From NCBI RefSeq assembly GCF_033843645.1, contig NZ_JAWXVZ010000008.1:124001-188000 (forward strand): 64,000 nt of DNA, given 5' to 3'. Position 1 is the stretch's first letter. Every line of letters begins with the position of its first letter. The notes beneath the pieces were generated by a model. It was given only the letters and a program-made list of their open reading frames with translations. It was not told the origin of the DNA and did not search any database. This stretch comes from Pseudovibrio zosterae. GTDB taxonomy: Bacteria; Pseudomonadota; Alphaproteobacteria; Rhizobiales; Stappiaceae. Positions 16,074-24,774 of this stretch are shown here, one piece after another. Made by a program: the position numbers and the translations under genes.

Positions 16074-16682
16074 TCACATCAACCAGTCAAGAGCAACGGC
16101 AGAAAAGGCCCCGATAAAAGGCAAGACCAATTGCACCCACCATCGATTTGATTTGCGCCGATCAGCCGCTTTTTCATGCATCTGAATTGCGATGTCCACT
16201 AGCACAGAGAGTTCACTAGATGACAGCGGGCGTCTAGATATTTGGCTTTTTTCACTACTTGAGAGGGCATCGAATGCATCTCTTTCAATTTCCCGCGCCA
16301 TTTTTGGGTCAAAACGCTTGGGAAACTGGCGCCGCCAAACTAGTGAAACGACTTCCGCTCCTTCAATGTCAGTTGAAAAGCGGAAAAATTCAGGATGCTG
16401 TTTCAGTACATCGCGCCAATAGTCGCTTTGGGATGGATCGCCACATACCCTGTCTGCGAGCTTCGAAAGTTTAAGTTTGTAGTAGCGATAAGTAGATAGC
16501 GCTGTTAGCGCAGCGATTACATCGGACAAACGTCCGTCTTCTAGATAGGGGCTAGATACCTTCGGCCAAAACCTAGCACTTTCAGAAAACGTTTGTTCCC
16601 GCCGCTTTAGACTACGAGTGTTGTTTACAGAGGTCTCTACTCCAGAGATGGAGTCTACACGTGTGTTGAAATTGCTTTCCAA
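16074..16682 (-). CDS. Hypothetical protein with C-terminal membrane helix
   Basis: I do not recognise this 202-residue protein. It is mostly helical and charged (about 1-175), with a tryptophan-rich patch (SLVWRRQFPKRFDP) and one C-terminal membrane segment (WWVQLVLPFIGAFSAVALDW). Only a TTG at 16682 gives a start near the N-terminus, with a weak GAGAG upstream; the first ATG is past residue 120. Base composition is poorer in GC than the neighbours, and coding-like debris lies just upstream, so this may be an acquired and partly decayed locus. The reading frame is likely real, the start uncertain. Confidence 0.5.
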   Translation of the reverse strand: MESNFNTRVDSISGVETSVNNTRSLKRREQTFSESARFWPKVSSPYLEDGRLSDVIAALTALSTYRYYKLKLSKLADRVCGDPSQSDYWRDVLKQHPEFFRFSTDIEGAEVVSLVWRRQFPKRFDPKMAREIERDAFDALSSSEKSQISRRPLSSSELSVLVDIAIQMHEKAADRRKSNRWWVQLVLPFIGAFSAVALDWLM

Positions 16683-17127
16683 TTATCTCTCGCTCCAACC
16701 TTCGAGCCGTCTCGCAACGCAAATCAAAAGCTCTTAAACAGCAAGCCACAATTGCAAACGGAACAGTTTCAAGATGAATTACTTCCTCAAACCACAACTC
16801 GGTTCCAGCTCGAAACTCAAAAGGCTATGAAGCTCGAATGCGGCTGGAACGGCTAAGTACAAGATAAAATTGCCGATATCAATAAATACAATCGAAAGCT
16901 CTACGTTCACCGAGCTATCGTCAGATGCCAAAAAAGAGACACAACAACTGATTGCATCTAAAGTACAAACAAGCTGATTGGCTAAGATCGTGTTGAGGAG
17001 AAACAGGTTTACCTAGCTGACCCAACTACCCACTGTCAGCACCCCGCTTCCTGTAGAGAAATTTTCCACTTCAGAGTACGTCATCAAACCCGTTTTTGAC
17101 CTCCCCAGCCCGCCAAGTGCGAACACG
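16683..17127 (-). pseudogene. AT-rich stretch with coding-like but broken frames
   Basis: On the minus strand an open frame runs from 17012 to the stop at 16779-16781 (about 77 codons) without an ATG or ribosome binding site, with protein-like sequence such as ELSIVFIDIGNFILYLAVPA. A shift of frame then allows reading on through TELWFEEVIHLETVPFAIVA to about 16612. Together with the gene at 16074-16682 this could be one frame-shifted ancestral gene. The evidence is only that the composition looks protein-like. Confidence 0.25.
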
Positions 17128-17163
17128 AAAAAGGCCCGGTGCGATGGAACGAACCGGGCCTTT
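17128..17163 (-). terminator. Intrinsic terminator of the RuBisCO-like operon
   Basis: AAAAAGGCCCGGT and ACCGGGCCTTT form an 11-bp stem with a 12-nt loop, 21 bp after the RuBisCO-like stop codon. On the minus strand the stem ends in TTTTT. Confidence 0.85.
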
Positions 17164-17184
17164 GGTCTTTGCAGCAATCAGGCT

Positions 17185-18294
17185 TTAGCGGCCAAGCGCC
17201 TCGCGGAAGATGCGGGTAGACTTCACCAGATCATCCGTCAGTCCATAAAGGCCGCCGCCAATGAGATACATGACCTCATTGCCATAGGTGGCCTGCATGT
17301 CTTCCACCCGCTCCAGCGTCATGCCCCCACCCGGCGTTGGGAACACGGTCTTCAGGTGGCCCCACGCGCTCAAGCACCCATCCACGATGGAAAGACACTC
17401 CTGCTTGGAAAAGCCAAATCGCCCGCCGTAGTTTGGGTAGACGGAGGAATCTGCCCCGCACAGGCGGGCGATCTGACCAAACAGCACCCGGTGGCTGAAC
17501 CCTGACGCTTGGGAGGTGACATTGCCGCCCAGCAGAGAGGGGTGCGCAATGATGGGCAGCGCGATGCTGTCATCATCGGCAATGGTGCGCATGGCATCAA
17601 ACCCAGTAAGCCCCGGACACAGCAATAGCGCCCCTGCCCCGGCCTGCTTGGCAAACTTTGCCCGCTGCATCACGGCAGTAAAGTCACCGGAAACATTGGG
17701 CGCGTAAACGGTTTTGCCGCCCGTCTCCGCATTGGCCTTGTTGACGGCAGCAACGCACGCTTCCACCCGCTCTTCAAACGGCGCCCACACCTGGTTGGCA
17801 AGACCGTGGTCATCCTTGATCACGTCCACACCGCCCAGAGCGAACTTGTAGGCCAGCTCTGCAAGGCCCTTGGCATCCGTGCCCATGGGCTTCAGCGCGG
17901 TCTGGATCAGCGGCTTTTCGGGCACGCCCACCAGCTCCCGCAGGCCAGCAACGCCAAACCGTGGCCCCTTGAACTGCGCCATTATGGCCTCTGGCAACTC
18001 AAAGGAGGCCAGACGAATGCCGCTCTGGATGGAAGAGTTGCCGAAGATCACGTTCAAAAGCTGGGTCAGCTCGCCGCCCGCAGCATCCGGGTGATAGGAG
18101 ATTTTCACCTCCCAAACGTCCCCGCCCAAAGCCTCGGTGGAAAGGATCTGTCCCACCACTTCGTCGGCAACAAAGCCCGGCGTTGCAAGGTTTGCGGGCA
18201 GCTCGATGGTCTGCTCAAGGGCGATGCCAAGCGCGCGCTTGGCAATCTCGTCCGCCTGTGCTGTCACGTGGTAGGTAACAACAAAACGATCCAT
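17185..18294 (-). CDS. RuBisCO-like protein (form IV, non-carboxylating)
   Basis: A 369-residue form IV RuBisCO homologue. The lysine that is carbamylated in RuBisCO is kept (K160 in DVIKDDHG), with D162 as a metal ligand, but the next ligand glutamate is histidine (H163). The loop-6 lysine region of true RuBisCO is replaced by YPNYGGRFGF, and the end reads TPGGGMT...LIGGGLYG. It should bind Mg2+ and enolise a ketose phosphate without fixing CO2. Such proteins act as 5-methylthioribulose-1-phosphate isomerase in Rhodospirillum rubrum and as transcarboxylase in apiose degradation. The ATG at 18294 lies 1 bp after the transketolase stop. Its MtnK/MtnA neighbours favour a (methylthio/deoxy)ribulose-1-phosphate substrate. 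Confidence 0.88.
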   Translation of the reverse strand: MDRFVVTYHVTAQADEIAKRALGIALEQTIELPANLATPGFVADEVVGQILSTEALGGDVWEVKISYHPDAAGGELTQLLNVIFGNSSIQSGIRLASFELPEAIMAQFKGPRFGVAGLRELVGVPEKPLIQTALKPMGTDAKGLAELAYKFALGGVDVIKDDHGLANQVWAPFEERVEACVAAVNKANAETGGKTVYAPNVSGDFTAVMQRAKFAKQAGAGALLLCPGLTGFDAMRTIADDDSIALPIIAHPSLLGGNVTSQASGFSHRVLFGQIARLCGADSSVYPNYGGRFGFSKQECLSIVDGCLSAWGHLKTVFPTPGGGMTLERVEDMQATYGNEVMYLIGGGLYGLTDDLVKSTRIFREALGR

Positions 18295-18295
18295 G

Positions 18296-19297
18296 TCAGA
18301 GCGCCTCCGCCTTTGCTGCCGAATGCACGTCATCAATCCGCGCCTCAGCCAGATCGTCGGCCGTGATGCCGGTCTTCTGCCCGCTCAAGGTTTCAACCGC
18401 CGCCACCAGCGCCTTGGCATCAAGACCATACTTTTCCATCAGGTACCCCTTGGAGGCCCCATGGGCAAAGGTGTCTTTCAGGCCCAGACGGATCAGCTTC
18501 TTGCCAACGCCCTCTTCCGCCATGATCTCGGAAACAATGCTGCCAAGGCCGCCGACGATGCTGTGGTTTTCAAGGGTAATCACCCCGCCATCCACTTCGC
18601 TCATGTGCTCCAGCAGCGCTTCCTTGTTGAACGGCTTCAAGGTGCTTGCATGCAGATGGCGAATGCCAACGCCTTTTTCCTTGAGCACAGCGGTCGCGCG
18701 CAGGGCTTCCTCGGTGCAGATGCCGGAGGTCACAACGAGCAGGTCCTTGCCTTCAGAAAGGCAGCGCAGCTTGTTGAACTCAAACGGGGTTGAGAACAGG
18801 CGCGGCACCTGCCCACGCAACACGCGCACATAAACCGGGCCGTCCACCGCATCGGCCACCGGCAGCACGGTTTCCACTTCCGTGGCATCACCGGTTTCCA
18901 GAATGGTCATGTTGGGGATCGCCCGCAGGATCGCCACATCTTCAATCGCCTGGTGGGTAATGCCCCCCGGCGTGGTGATGCCCGGCAGGAAGCCCATCAA
19001 CCGCACCTTGCGGTTGGAATAGGCAACCGAGTTGATCAGCTGGTCCAGCGGCCGGCGATACAGGAACACGGCGAACGTGTGCAGGAATGGCCGGTAACCT
19101 TCCATGGCAAGGCCGCCCGCAAAGGACAGCATGTTCTGCTCGGCCATGCCGCAGGAAACGAACTGATCCGGGTATTGGTCGCGGAACTTGTCCACTTCGC
19201 ACGAGCTGGTCAGGTCAGCAGAAAGGCACAGCACTTCAGGGCGCTGGCTGGCAAAGTCGATAAAGGACTTCACATAGGGCTTGATTGCAATTTCCAT
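18296..19297 (-). CDS. Transketolase, C-terminal subunit
   Basis: A 333-residue protein equal to the pyrimidine-binding and C-terminal domains of transketolase. The segment SCGMAEQNMLSFAGGLAMEG carries the glutamate that activates thiamine diphosphate, and the last 120 residues form the transketolase_C domain (from TPFEFNKLRC on). It must pair with the N-terminal subunit encoded 12 bp upstream. Split transketolases occur in specialised sugar pathways such as apulose-4-phosphate cleavage (AptA/AptB). Placement between mtnA-like and RuBisCO-like genes suggests that it transfers a C2 unit from a product of this pathway. Confidence 0.88.
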   Translation of the reverse strand: MEIAIKPYVKSFIDFASQRPEVLCLSADLTSSCEVDKFRDQYPDQFVSCGMAEQNMLSFAGGLAMEGYRPFLHTFAVFLYRRPLDQLINSVAYSNRKVRLMGFLPGITTPGGITHQAIEDVAILRAIPNMTILETGDATEVETVLPVADAVDGPVYVRVLRGQVPRLFSTPFEFNKLRCLSEGKDLLVVTSGICTEEALRATAVLKEKGVGIRHLHASTLKPFNKEALLEHMSEVDGGVITLENHSIVGGLGSIVSEIMAEEGVGKKLIRLGLKDTFAHGASKGYLMEKYGLDAKALVAAVETLSGQKTGITADDLAEARIDDVHSAAKAEAL

Positions 19298-19309
19298 CTC
19301 TATCGGTCC

Positions 19310-20230
19310 CTATTCGATCTCGGCAACATTGACGCCAAGCTGCTCGGCAATGGCATCGCGGAGCTCGATCTTTTCGTCCTCGGAGGTAAAGCGCACGTAG
19401 TGGAGCCGCGGGAACCGCTTTTGCAGGTAGTCCATCCCCTCGTAAGGAGAGGTCTTGGCAATCACAACCACCGGGCCGTCTTCGCTGCGCCGGTTCATGG
19501 CTTCACGCAGAGCCTCATGGTCGTGCCCGTCCACCATCACGGCATCCGCGCCAAACGCCTTCAGCTTGGCCACAAGATCACCGATCTCGGTTACAGCGCT
19601 CATGGCACCGTCACACTGCTGGGCGTTGAAGTCCACCACACAGGTCACATTGTTGATCTTGTGGTGCGCCATGTTGGCAAAGCATTCCCAGGTCTGGCCT
19701 TCTTCAAACTCGCCATCAGACATGTAGACGAACACCCGGCCCTCATCGCCGCGGCGCTTGCGGGCAAACGCAATGCCGGATGCCATGGACAGGCCCTGAG
19801 CGAGCGAGCCGTTGGTCACTTCCATCCCCGGAGAGTGCTCAGCGCCGATCATCTCAACAGAGGAGCCATCCTTGTTGAACATCTTCAGCCCTTCAGGTGC
19901 CATCCGGCCCACTTCAATGAGCGCGGCGTAAAACACCAGCGCGTAATGCGCCGGGCTGATGATGAAGCGGTCATAGTGCGGTGCAAATTCCCCGTGATAC
20001 CCCGCCCCGGTAAAGGAGTTCGGGTTGTCTGGAGAAGGCACACCGCCAAACGGGGCGGGAATGGCCGGAGCAATGCTCGGGCCAAGGTTCAAAACGTCTT
20101 CGTAAAGCACAGCCAAAGTGTCAGCTGCCGAACACGCCTGCGAAAGATAGCCGCCGTTGTTCCGGATCGTGTGTTCAAACACACGCCGCCTTATTCCGAG
20201 TGCAACGACTTCGGATTCCTGGTTTTTCAT
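19310..20230 (-). CDS. Transketolase, N-terminal subunit
   Basis: A 306-residue protein equal to the diphosphate-binding domain of transketolase. HSPGMEVTNGSLAQGLSMAS holds the conserved GSLGQG-like loop, and VYMSDGEFEEGQTWE followed by VVDFN gives the thiamine diphosphate/Mg motif (GDG...N form, here SDG). It is encoded 17 bp after the mtnA-like gene and 12 bp before the C-terminal subunit, so both are made together. The split form separates it from the housekeeping one-chain transketolase. Confidence 0.88.
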   Translation of the reverse strand: MKNQESEVVALGIRRRVFEHTIRNNGGYLSQACSAADTLAVLYEDVLNLGPSIAPAIPAPFGGVPSPDNPNSFTGAGYHGEFAPHYDRFIISPAHYALVFYAALIEVGRMAPEGLKMFNKDGSSVEMIGAEHSPGMEVTNGSLAQGLSMASGIAFARKRRGDEGRVFVYMSDGEFEEGQTWECFANMAHHKINNVTCVVDFNAQQCDGAMSAVTEIGDLVAKLKAFGADAVMVDGHDHEALREAMNRRSEDGPVVVIAKTSPYEGMDYLQKRFPRLHYVRFTSEDEKIELRDAIAEQLGVNVAEIE

Positions 20231-20247
20231 CGTTTCGTTCCTAGTGT

Positions 20248-21354
20248 TTAGCCAGCGGCGACCGTGTCTTTTTCCTGAAACAGCGCCTTCAGCCCTTCAG
20301 GAGAAGCTTCACACACGCCGCGCTCGGTAATCAGTCCGGTCACATACTCCGCAGGCGTCACGTCAAAAGCGTAGTTGCCGCAAGTTGTTCCCTTAGGCGC
20401 CGTGTCCACCCATGTGCGGGTCCCATCTGGCCCAATGCCATAAACGTGGGACTGTTCCGTGCCATCGCGCTGCTCGATGGGGATTTCCTTCACCCCATCC
20501 CAAACCGTCCAGTCGATGGTTGGCGATGGCAGCGCCACATAGAACGGAACGCCGTTCGCCTTGGCAGCCAACGCCTTCAGGTAGGTGCCGATCTTGTTGC
20601 ACACATCGCCGCGCGCCGTGGTGCGGTCCGTGCCCACAATGCAAAGGTCCACTTCGCCGTGCTGCATCAAGTGCCCACCGGCATTATCCGCAATCAATGT
20701 GTGCGACACGCCGTGGCTGCCCAGCTCAAACGAGGTCAGGCCGCCCTGGTTACGCGGGCGGGTCTCGTCCACCCACACATGCACCTTGATGCCTTCATCA
20801 TGGGCCTTGTAGATCGGAGAGAGCGCCGTGCCCCAGTCAACAGTCGCCAACCAGCCCGCATTACAGTGGGTCAGGATGTTGATCGTCTCACCCGGCTTCT
20901 TCTTCGCTGCAATTTCGCGAATGATCTTCAACCCGTTTTCGCCGATCTGGTTGTTGATCTGGACGTCTTCATCAGCAATTTCGCCAGCAAGGGCATAGGC
21001 CGCAGTCAACCGTTCAGCCGGGTTCACTTCCTTCAAGGCCGGGCAAATGCGATCCAGCGCCCACTTCAGGTTGATTGCCGTCGGACGGGTAACGATCAGC
21101 TCGTCATAGGCAGCCTGCAGGTTTTCATCGCTGGTGTCCTTCTTCATGGCCAGCGCCACGCCGTAGGCAGCCACCGCACCAATCAGCGGCGCACCGCGCA
21201 CCCACATGTCACGGATCGAGGTTGCTGCATCCGTCACCGTGTGCAGGTCAATGATTTCCAGCTCGAATGGAAGCTTGGTCTGATCCAGGATTTGAACCGT
21301 GCGCCCATCTTCTGCAACCCAGACCGAGCGGTAGTGTTTATCGCCAATTTTCAT
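20248..21354 (-). CDS. mtnA: MtnA-like S-methyl-5-thioribose-1-phosphate isomerase
   Basis: A 368-residue member of the eIF2B-alpha/MtnA family. It has RGAPLIG near residue 53, the catalytic cysteine in ILTHCNAGWLA (about 160) and the catalytic aspartate in CIVGTDRT (about 240). MtnA converts 5-methylthioribose-1-phosphate to methylthioribulose-1-phosphate, and some homologues act on 5-deoxyribose-1-phosphate. It follows the MtnK-like kinase gene by 12 bp, exactly the kinase-isomerase pair of methylthioribose or 5-deoxyribose use. The real substrate may be either. Confidence 0.88.
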   Translation of the reverse strand: MKIGDKHYRSVWVAEDGRTVQILDQTKLPFELEIIDLHTVTDAATSIRDMWVRGAPLIGAVAAYGVALAMKKDTSDENLQAAYDELIVTRPTAINLKWALDRICPALKEVNPAERLTAAYALAGEIADEDVQINNQIGENGLKIIREIAAKKKPGETINILTHCNAGWLATVDWGTALSPIYKAHDEGIKVHVWVDETRPRNQGGLTSFELGSHGVSHTLIADNAGGHLMQHGEVDLCIVGTDRTTARGDVCNKIGTYLKALAAKANGVPFYVALPSPTIDWTVWDGVKEIPIEQRDGTEQSHVYGIGPDGTRTWVDTAPKGTTCGNYAFDVTPAEYVTGLITERGVCEASPEGLKALFQEKDTVAAG

Positions 21355-21366
21355 CTCGTTTCTCCC

Positions 21367-22632
21367 TCAGCACTGCTTTGCGTAGGCATTAACATCTGCA
21401 AATCCTGAGAAACTCTCAGGAGCAACCATAAGCTGGCGCGCCAGTTTCAGCGCCCGCGTTTCAAGTGAAGCGCGCAGGTCAGCGTCTTCAATCTCCTTGA
21501 AGTCGGCAACCCCGGCGAAACCAATGATGCGGCGGTGCATTTCCAGACCCGCATTCACCAGCGTATCGATAAAGAGCGTACGGAAAAAGTCATCCTGCGC
21601 CGCTTTCAGGAATGCATCTCCATTGATGCCATCCTGATAGATGCTGCGCGGGTAAGCTTCACCCTTCTGCTTGTTGGTCCACAGCGTGCGGAACGTTTGC
21701 TCAAACACGCCCCAAGTCTCGACAATCTGCTCAAGCAACCAGCTTTGGTAGTCTTCCACCTCGCCAGCACTGGCGCGGTGGCCCGGCTGCGCATAAAAGG
21801 CAAAGAACAGGTTGCCAATGTAGTTGCCAATATCAAAGGCCATTGGACCGTAGAAACCGAACTCAGGGTCAATGACCTTGGTCTCGTCTTCCGTCACCAT
21901 GATGGAGCCGGAATGCAGGTCACCATGAAGCAGCGCTTGCGCCTCACTCATGAACTTGAGCTTGTACTTCATGGCCACCTGAATGACCTCTTGATCAGAC
22001 CAAAGGGCCTTGATCGCATCATCCAGCTGAGGACTTGTCCAGTTGTTGCGTGGTGCATCAAAGAACGGCTCGGTAAAGATCAGATCTTCTGTAATCCGGC
22101 AAAGGTCGGTGTTCACGCAAAAGCGCTGCACGAGCTCTTTCTTCTGCGCCGATTCAAGGCCCAGATCAGAGGTGTGAAACAGCGTCTGAGCCAGGAACTC
22201 ACCGATATGCTTGGCGAGTTTCGGGAACTTCTTGCCAGCGATCAGTTCCTTGCGCAGGATCACGTGCGGCGTGATGTATTCCATGGCGAACAGCGCCATC
22301 TGTTCATCATAGAAGTACGCCTCTGGCACCGTGTCGCCCGCATAGCGGCGCTCCTCAACGAGGCCATTGAACTCAAAAAACGCGCGGGTCAGCGGCAGTG
22401 GCCAGCTTTCGCCAGCGGCGCGCACATATGGCACAGCCTGCTTGACCACGATTGTTTTCATGGAACCGGACACGATGAAAACCAGATTGAGGTTGCCATC
22501 GCCAACTTCCTTCACCTCCCAGGTTTCTGGCGCCCCGCCCAAATTGAGGGCCGGCGGCAACTTGGAAATCAGATAATGCGGAAGGGTCTCAACAGTTTGG
22601 ATCTTGTAGCCTAGTGGCGCTTCAACGCTCAT
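21367..22632 (-). CDS. mtnK: MtnK-like 5-methylthioribose kinase
   Basis: A 421-residue aminoglycoside-phosphotransferase-fold kinase. It has the catalytic loop LLHGDLHSGSIMV (about 230-243) and the metal motif DPEFGFYGPMAFDIGNYIGN. These are typical of S-methyl-5-thioribose kinase, which phosphorylates the free sugar at C1 using ATP. It sits between the sugar ABC importer and the MtnA-like isomerase, so it probably activates the imported sugar. 5-Deoxyribose is an alternative substrate. Confidence 0.88.
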   Translation of the reverse strand: MSVEAPLGYKIQTVETLPHYLISKLPPALNLGGAPETWEVKEVGDGNLNLVFIVSGSMKTIVVKQAVPYVRAAGESWPLPLTRAFFEFNGLVEERRYAGDTVPEAYFYDEQMALFAMEYITPHVILRKELIAGKKFPKLAKHIGEFLAQTLFHTSDLGLESAQKKELVQRFCVNTDLCRITEDLIFTEPFFDAPRNNWTSPQLDDAIKALWSDQEVIQVAMKYKLKFMSEAQALLHGDLHSGSIMVTEDETKVIDPEFGFYGPMAFDIGNYIGNLFFAFYAQPGHRASAGEVEDYQSWLLEQIVETWGVFEQTFRTLWTNKQKGEAYPRSIYQDGINGDAFLKAAQDDFFRTLFIDTLVNAGLEMHRRIIGFAGVADFKEIEDADLRASLETRALKLARQLMVAPESFSGFADVNAYAKQC

Positions 22633-22716
22633 TTTGCACCTATGTCTAGCAGTCGCGTGATCGGTAGGAGGTGGAGGCAGAAACCGCCTCCACCCGTGCG
22701 CAGCATCGCCTGCGTC

Positions 22717-23754
22717 CTATGGGAGCGGCATCCAATCGGGTGTCAGCGTATCGGACGTGGAGAAGCTGGCGACTTTGGCGACCAGATCATTCATGTTTTT
22801 GATGTCCAGCGCGTTCAGCATTTCCTGAGTGATCAGGACAGGTGGCACGGTCACCTGGCTGCCCGGGTTTTCACCGTTCATCAGGTACGCCAGCGCGCGA
22901 ACGCTCACTTGCCCCATGATGGCTGGGTTGGTCGCAGTGGTTGCAACCCACGCACTGCCCGGCTCACGCATGGCCTGAATGTCCGAGTTGGAAATGTCAG
23001 CAGAATAGATCTTCACGCTGCTGGAAAGACCCGCTTCATCCACGGCAATCTTGATGCCCTTGGCAAACTCATCATACGGCGAAAATGCAACCGTGATGTC
23101 TGGGTTCGCGCGGAAAACAGCAGCGGCCTGGTCGGCAATCTGGTTCGGGATCGGGTTGTTCAGGGTGCCAAAACGCGCCACCTCTTCAATGCCTGGGAAC
23201 TTTTCCTTCAGCTCGGTGAACACCTCATCACGGCGATCAAGTGGCGGAATGCCCGGCACGTAGACGTAGGCTGCCTTCCAGGCGTTGCCGTTGTCTTTGA
23301 TGGCCTGCTCCAGGGACATGCGCGCGATCAGGTGATCGTCCTGATTGATCTGAGGAATTTCTGGGTTGTCCGCATTCACATCGAACGCCACCACCTTGAT
23401 GCCGTTCTGAACGGCCATATCCGCCAGATCCTTCAAGGAGTCGGTAAACCCATGCTGGAGGATGATGCCGTCATACCCCTTCATGATGGCCTGTTCCAGC
23501 TGGCTGCGCTGAATGGCGGCATCCTGACGGGCATCATAAACATCCAGCTCAAGACCAAGGGCTTCGGCCTGCGCCCGAACACCTGACAGATAAAGCTCCG
23601 GGAAATCACCCTGCGACAGGTAACGAACATGCGCAATCTTCATGCCCTTACCTTCAAATGGGGACTTCACTTCCTCTGCTTGTGCTCCCGTCGTTGCCAT
23701 CAAAGCGATGGAGGCAACTGCAAGGCCAAGTTTTTTTAATGTAGATTTCATCAT
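22717..23754 (-). CDS. Sugar ABC transporter periplasmic binding protein
   Basis: A 345-residue type I periplasmic binding protein (RbsB-like, Peripla_BP_4). A signal peptide covers MMKSTLKKLGLAVASIALMA to about AQAEE. Two alpha/beta lobes follow, with typical segments YDGIILQHGFTDSLKDL and VAFDVNADNPEIPQINQDDH. It binds the substrate in the periplasm for the permease and ATPase encoded just upstream. In order it lies between the permease and kinase genes. The predicted ligand from context is a modified pentose. Confidence 0.88.
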   Translation of the reverse strand: MMKSTLKKLGLAVASIALMATTGAQAEEVKSPFEGKGMKIAHVRYLSQGDFPELYLSGVRAQAEALGLELDVYDARQDAAIQRSQLEQAIMKGYDGIILQHGFTDSLKDLADMAVQNGIKVVAFDVNADNPEIPQINQDDHLIARMSLEQAIKDNGNAWKAAYVYVPGIPPLDRRDEVFTELKEKFPGIEEVARFGTLNNPIPNQIADQAAAVFRANPDITVAFSPYDEFAKGIKIAVDEAGLSSSVKIYSADISNSDIQAMREPGSAWVATTATNPAIMGQVSVRALAYLMNGENPGSQVTVPPVLITQEMLNALDIKNMNDLVAKVASFSTSDTLTPDWMPLP

Positions 23755-23777
23755 TATTTCTCCCAGTTATGACGAAA

Positions 23778-24761
23778 TTACCCGCGCTTTTTGGAAAGGC
23801 CGAAGGTGAACATCAGGGCAGCAACAAGCACCAGACCCTTGATGAAATCCTGCGTGTAGTAAGGCGTGTTCATCATGGTCAGACCGTTCAGAAGAACACC
23901 GACCAGAAGCGCACCGATGGCAGAACCTTGCGCATTGGGGCGTGCGGCCCCGAGAACTGCAAAGCCAATAAGCGCTGCAGCAACACCATCCATCAGCAGT
24001 GAGTTGCCAGAACTCACGTCGCCGCGACCAATGCGAGCCGCAAGCAGAATGCCGCCGATGGAAGCGTAGACACCAGACATGACATAGGCCACGTACCGGT
24101 AGAATTTGACCCGAGCCCCTGCCAGATGCGCGGCGCGCTCGTTGGAACCGATGGCGTACATGACGCGGCCATGGCGGGTGCGCTCGAGGAACAGATAGGT
24201 AATGACCGCCAGCACCAGCATGATCACAACAGGCACCGGAATAATGTCAAACAGGCGAGCGCGGCCAAGGAACAGGAATGCTTCCGTAAACTTGCCCGGT
24301 GCGGTTTCCCCGCCCGAAAGGCTCATGCCGGCTGCAATGGAACGGCCCTGCGTTGGAATGAGCTGCAAGCCAAGCAGAAGGAACATCATGCCCAGCGTTG
24401 CCAGGAGATCCGGAACGCGCATTTGCACCGTCATGAAGCCGTTCACGAGCCCCACAAGCACGCCCACACCCAGCGCGGTGAGAATGGCCGCCGTGGTGCC
24501 CCCATCAAAGACGATCATCACATAGGACGCCATCATCATGGAAAAGGCCGCTGTGGAGCCAATGGAAAGGTCAAACCCGTTTACCGCCAGCGTCGCAGTC
24601 ACCCCAAGAGCCAAAATGGCCACGATCGACACGGACTGCAAAATGATGAACACGTTGATCAAGCTCAGGAACGCTGGCTGAGCGATCGAGAAGAACACAA
24701 TCATCGTCGCCAAAAGGACGAGGAGGCCATACTTGATGGCGTGATCCCGAAAGTTAGTCAT
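23778..24761 (-). CDS. Sugar ABC transporter permease (RbsC-like)
   Basis: A 327-residue inner-membrane protein with 8-10 helices. It carries the BPD_transp_2 signature GFDLSIGSTAAFSMM and the conserved segment AIGSNERAAHLAGARVKFYRYVA cut across two helices (about 205-228). The ATG at 24761 has GGGAGG 6 bp upstream and is preferred over a longer frame from 24833 that would overlap the ATPase gene. It forms the channel of the importer with the ATPase and binding protein. Confidence 0.9.
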   Translation of the reverse strand: MTNFRDHAIKYGLLVLLATMIVFFSIAQPAFLSLINVFIILQSVSIVAILALGVTATLAVNGFDLSIGSTAAFSMMMASYVMIVFDGGTTAAILTALGVGVLVGLVNGFMTVQMRVPDLLATLGMMFLLLGLQLIPTQGRSIAAGMSLSGGETAPGKFTEAFLFLGRARLFDIIPVPVVIMLVLAVITYLFLERTRHGRVMYAIGSNERAAHLAGARVKFYRYVAYVMSGVYASIGGILLAARIGRGDVSSGNSLLMDGVAAALIGFAVLGAARPNAQGSAIGALLVGVLLNGLTMMNTPYYTQDFIKGLVLVAALMFTFGLSKKRG

Positions 24762-24774
24762 CTGATCCTCCCGA

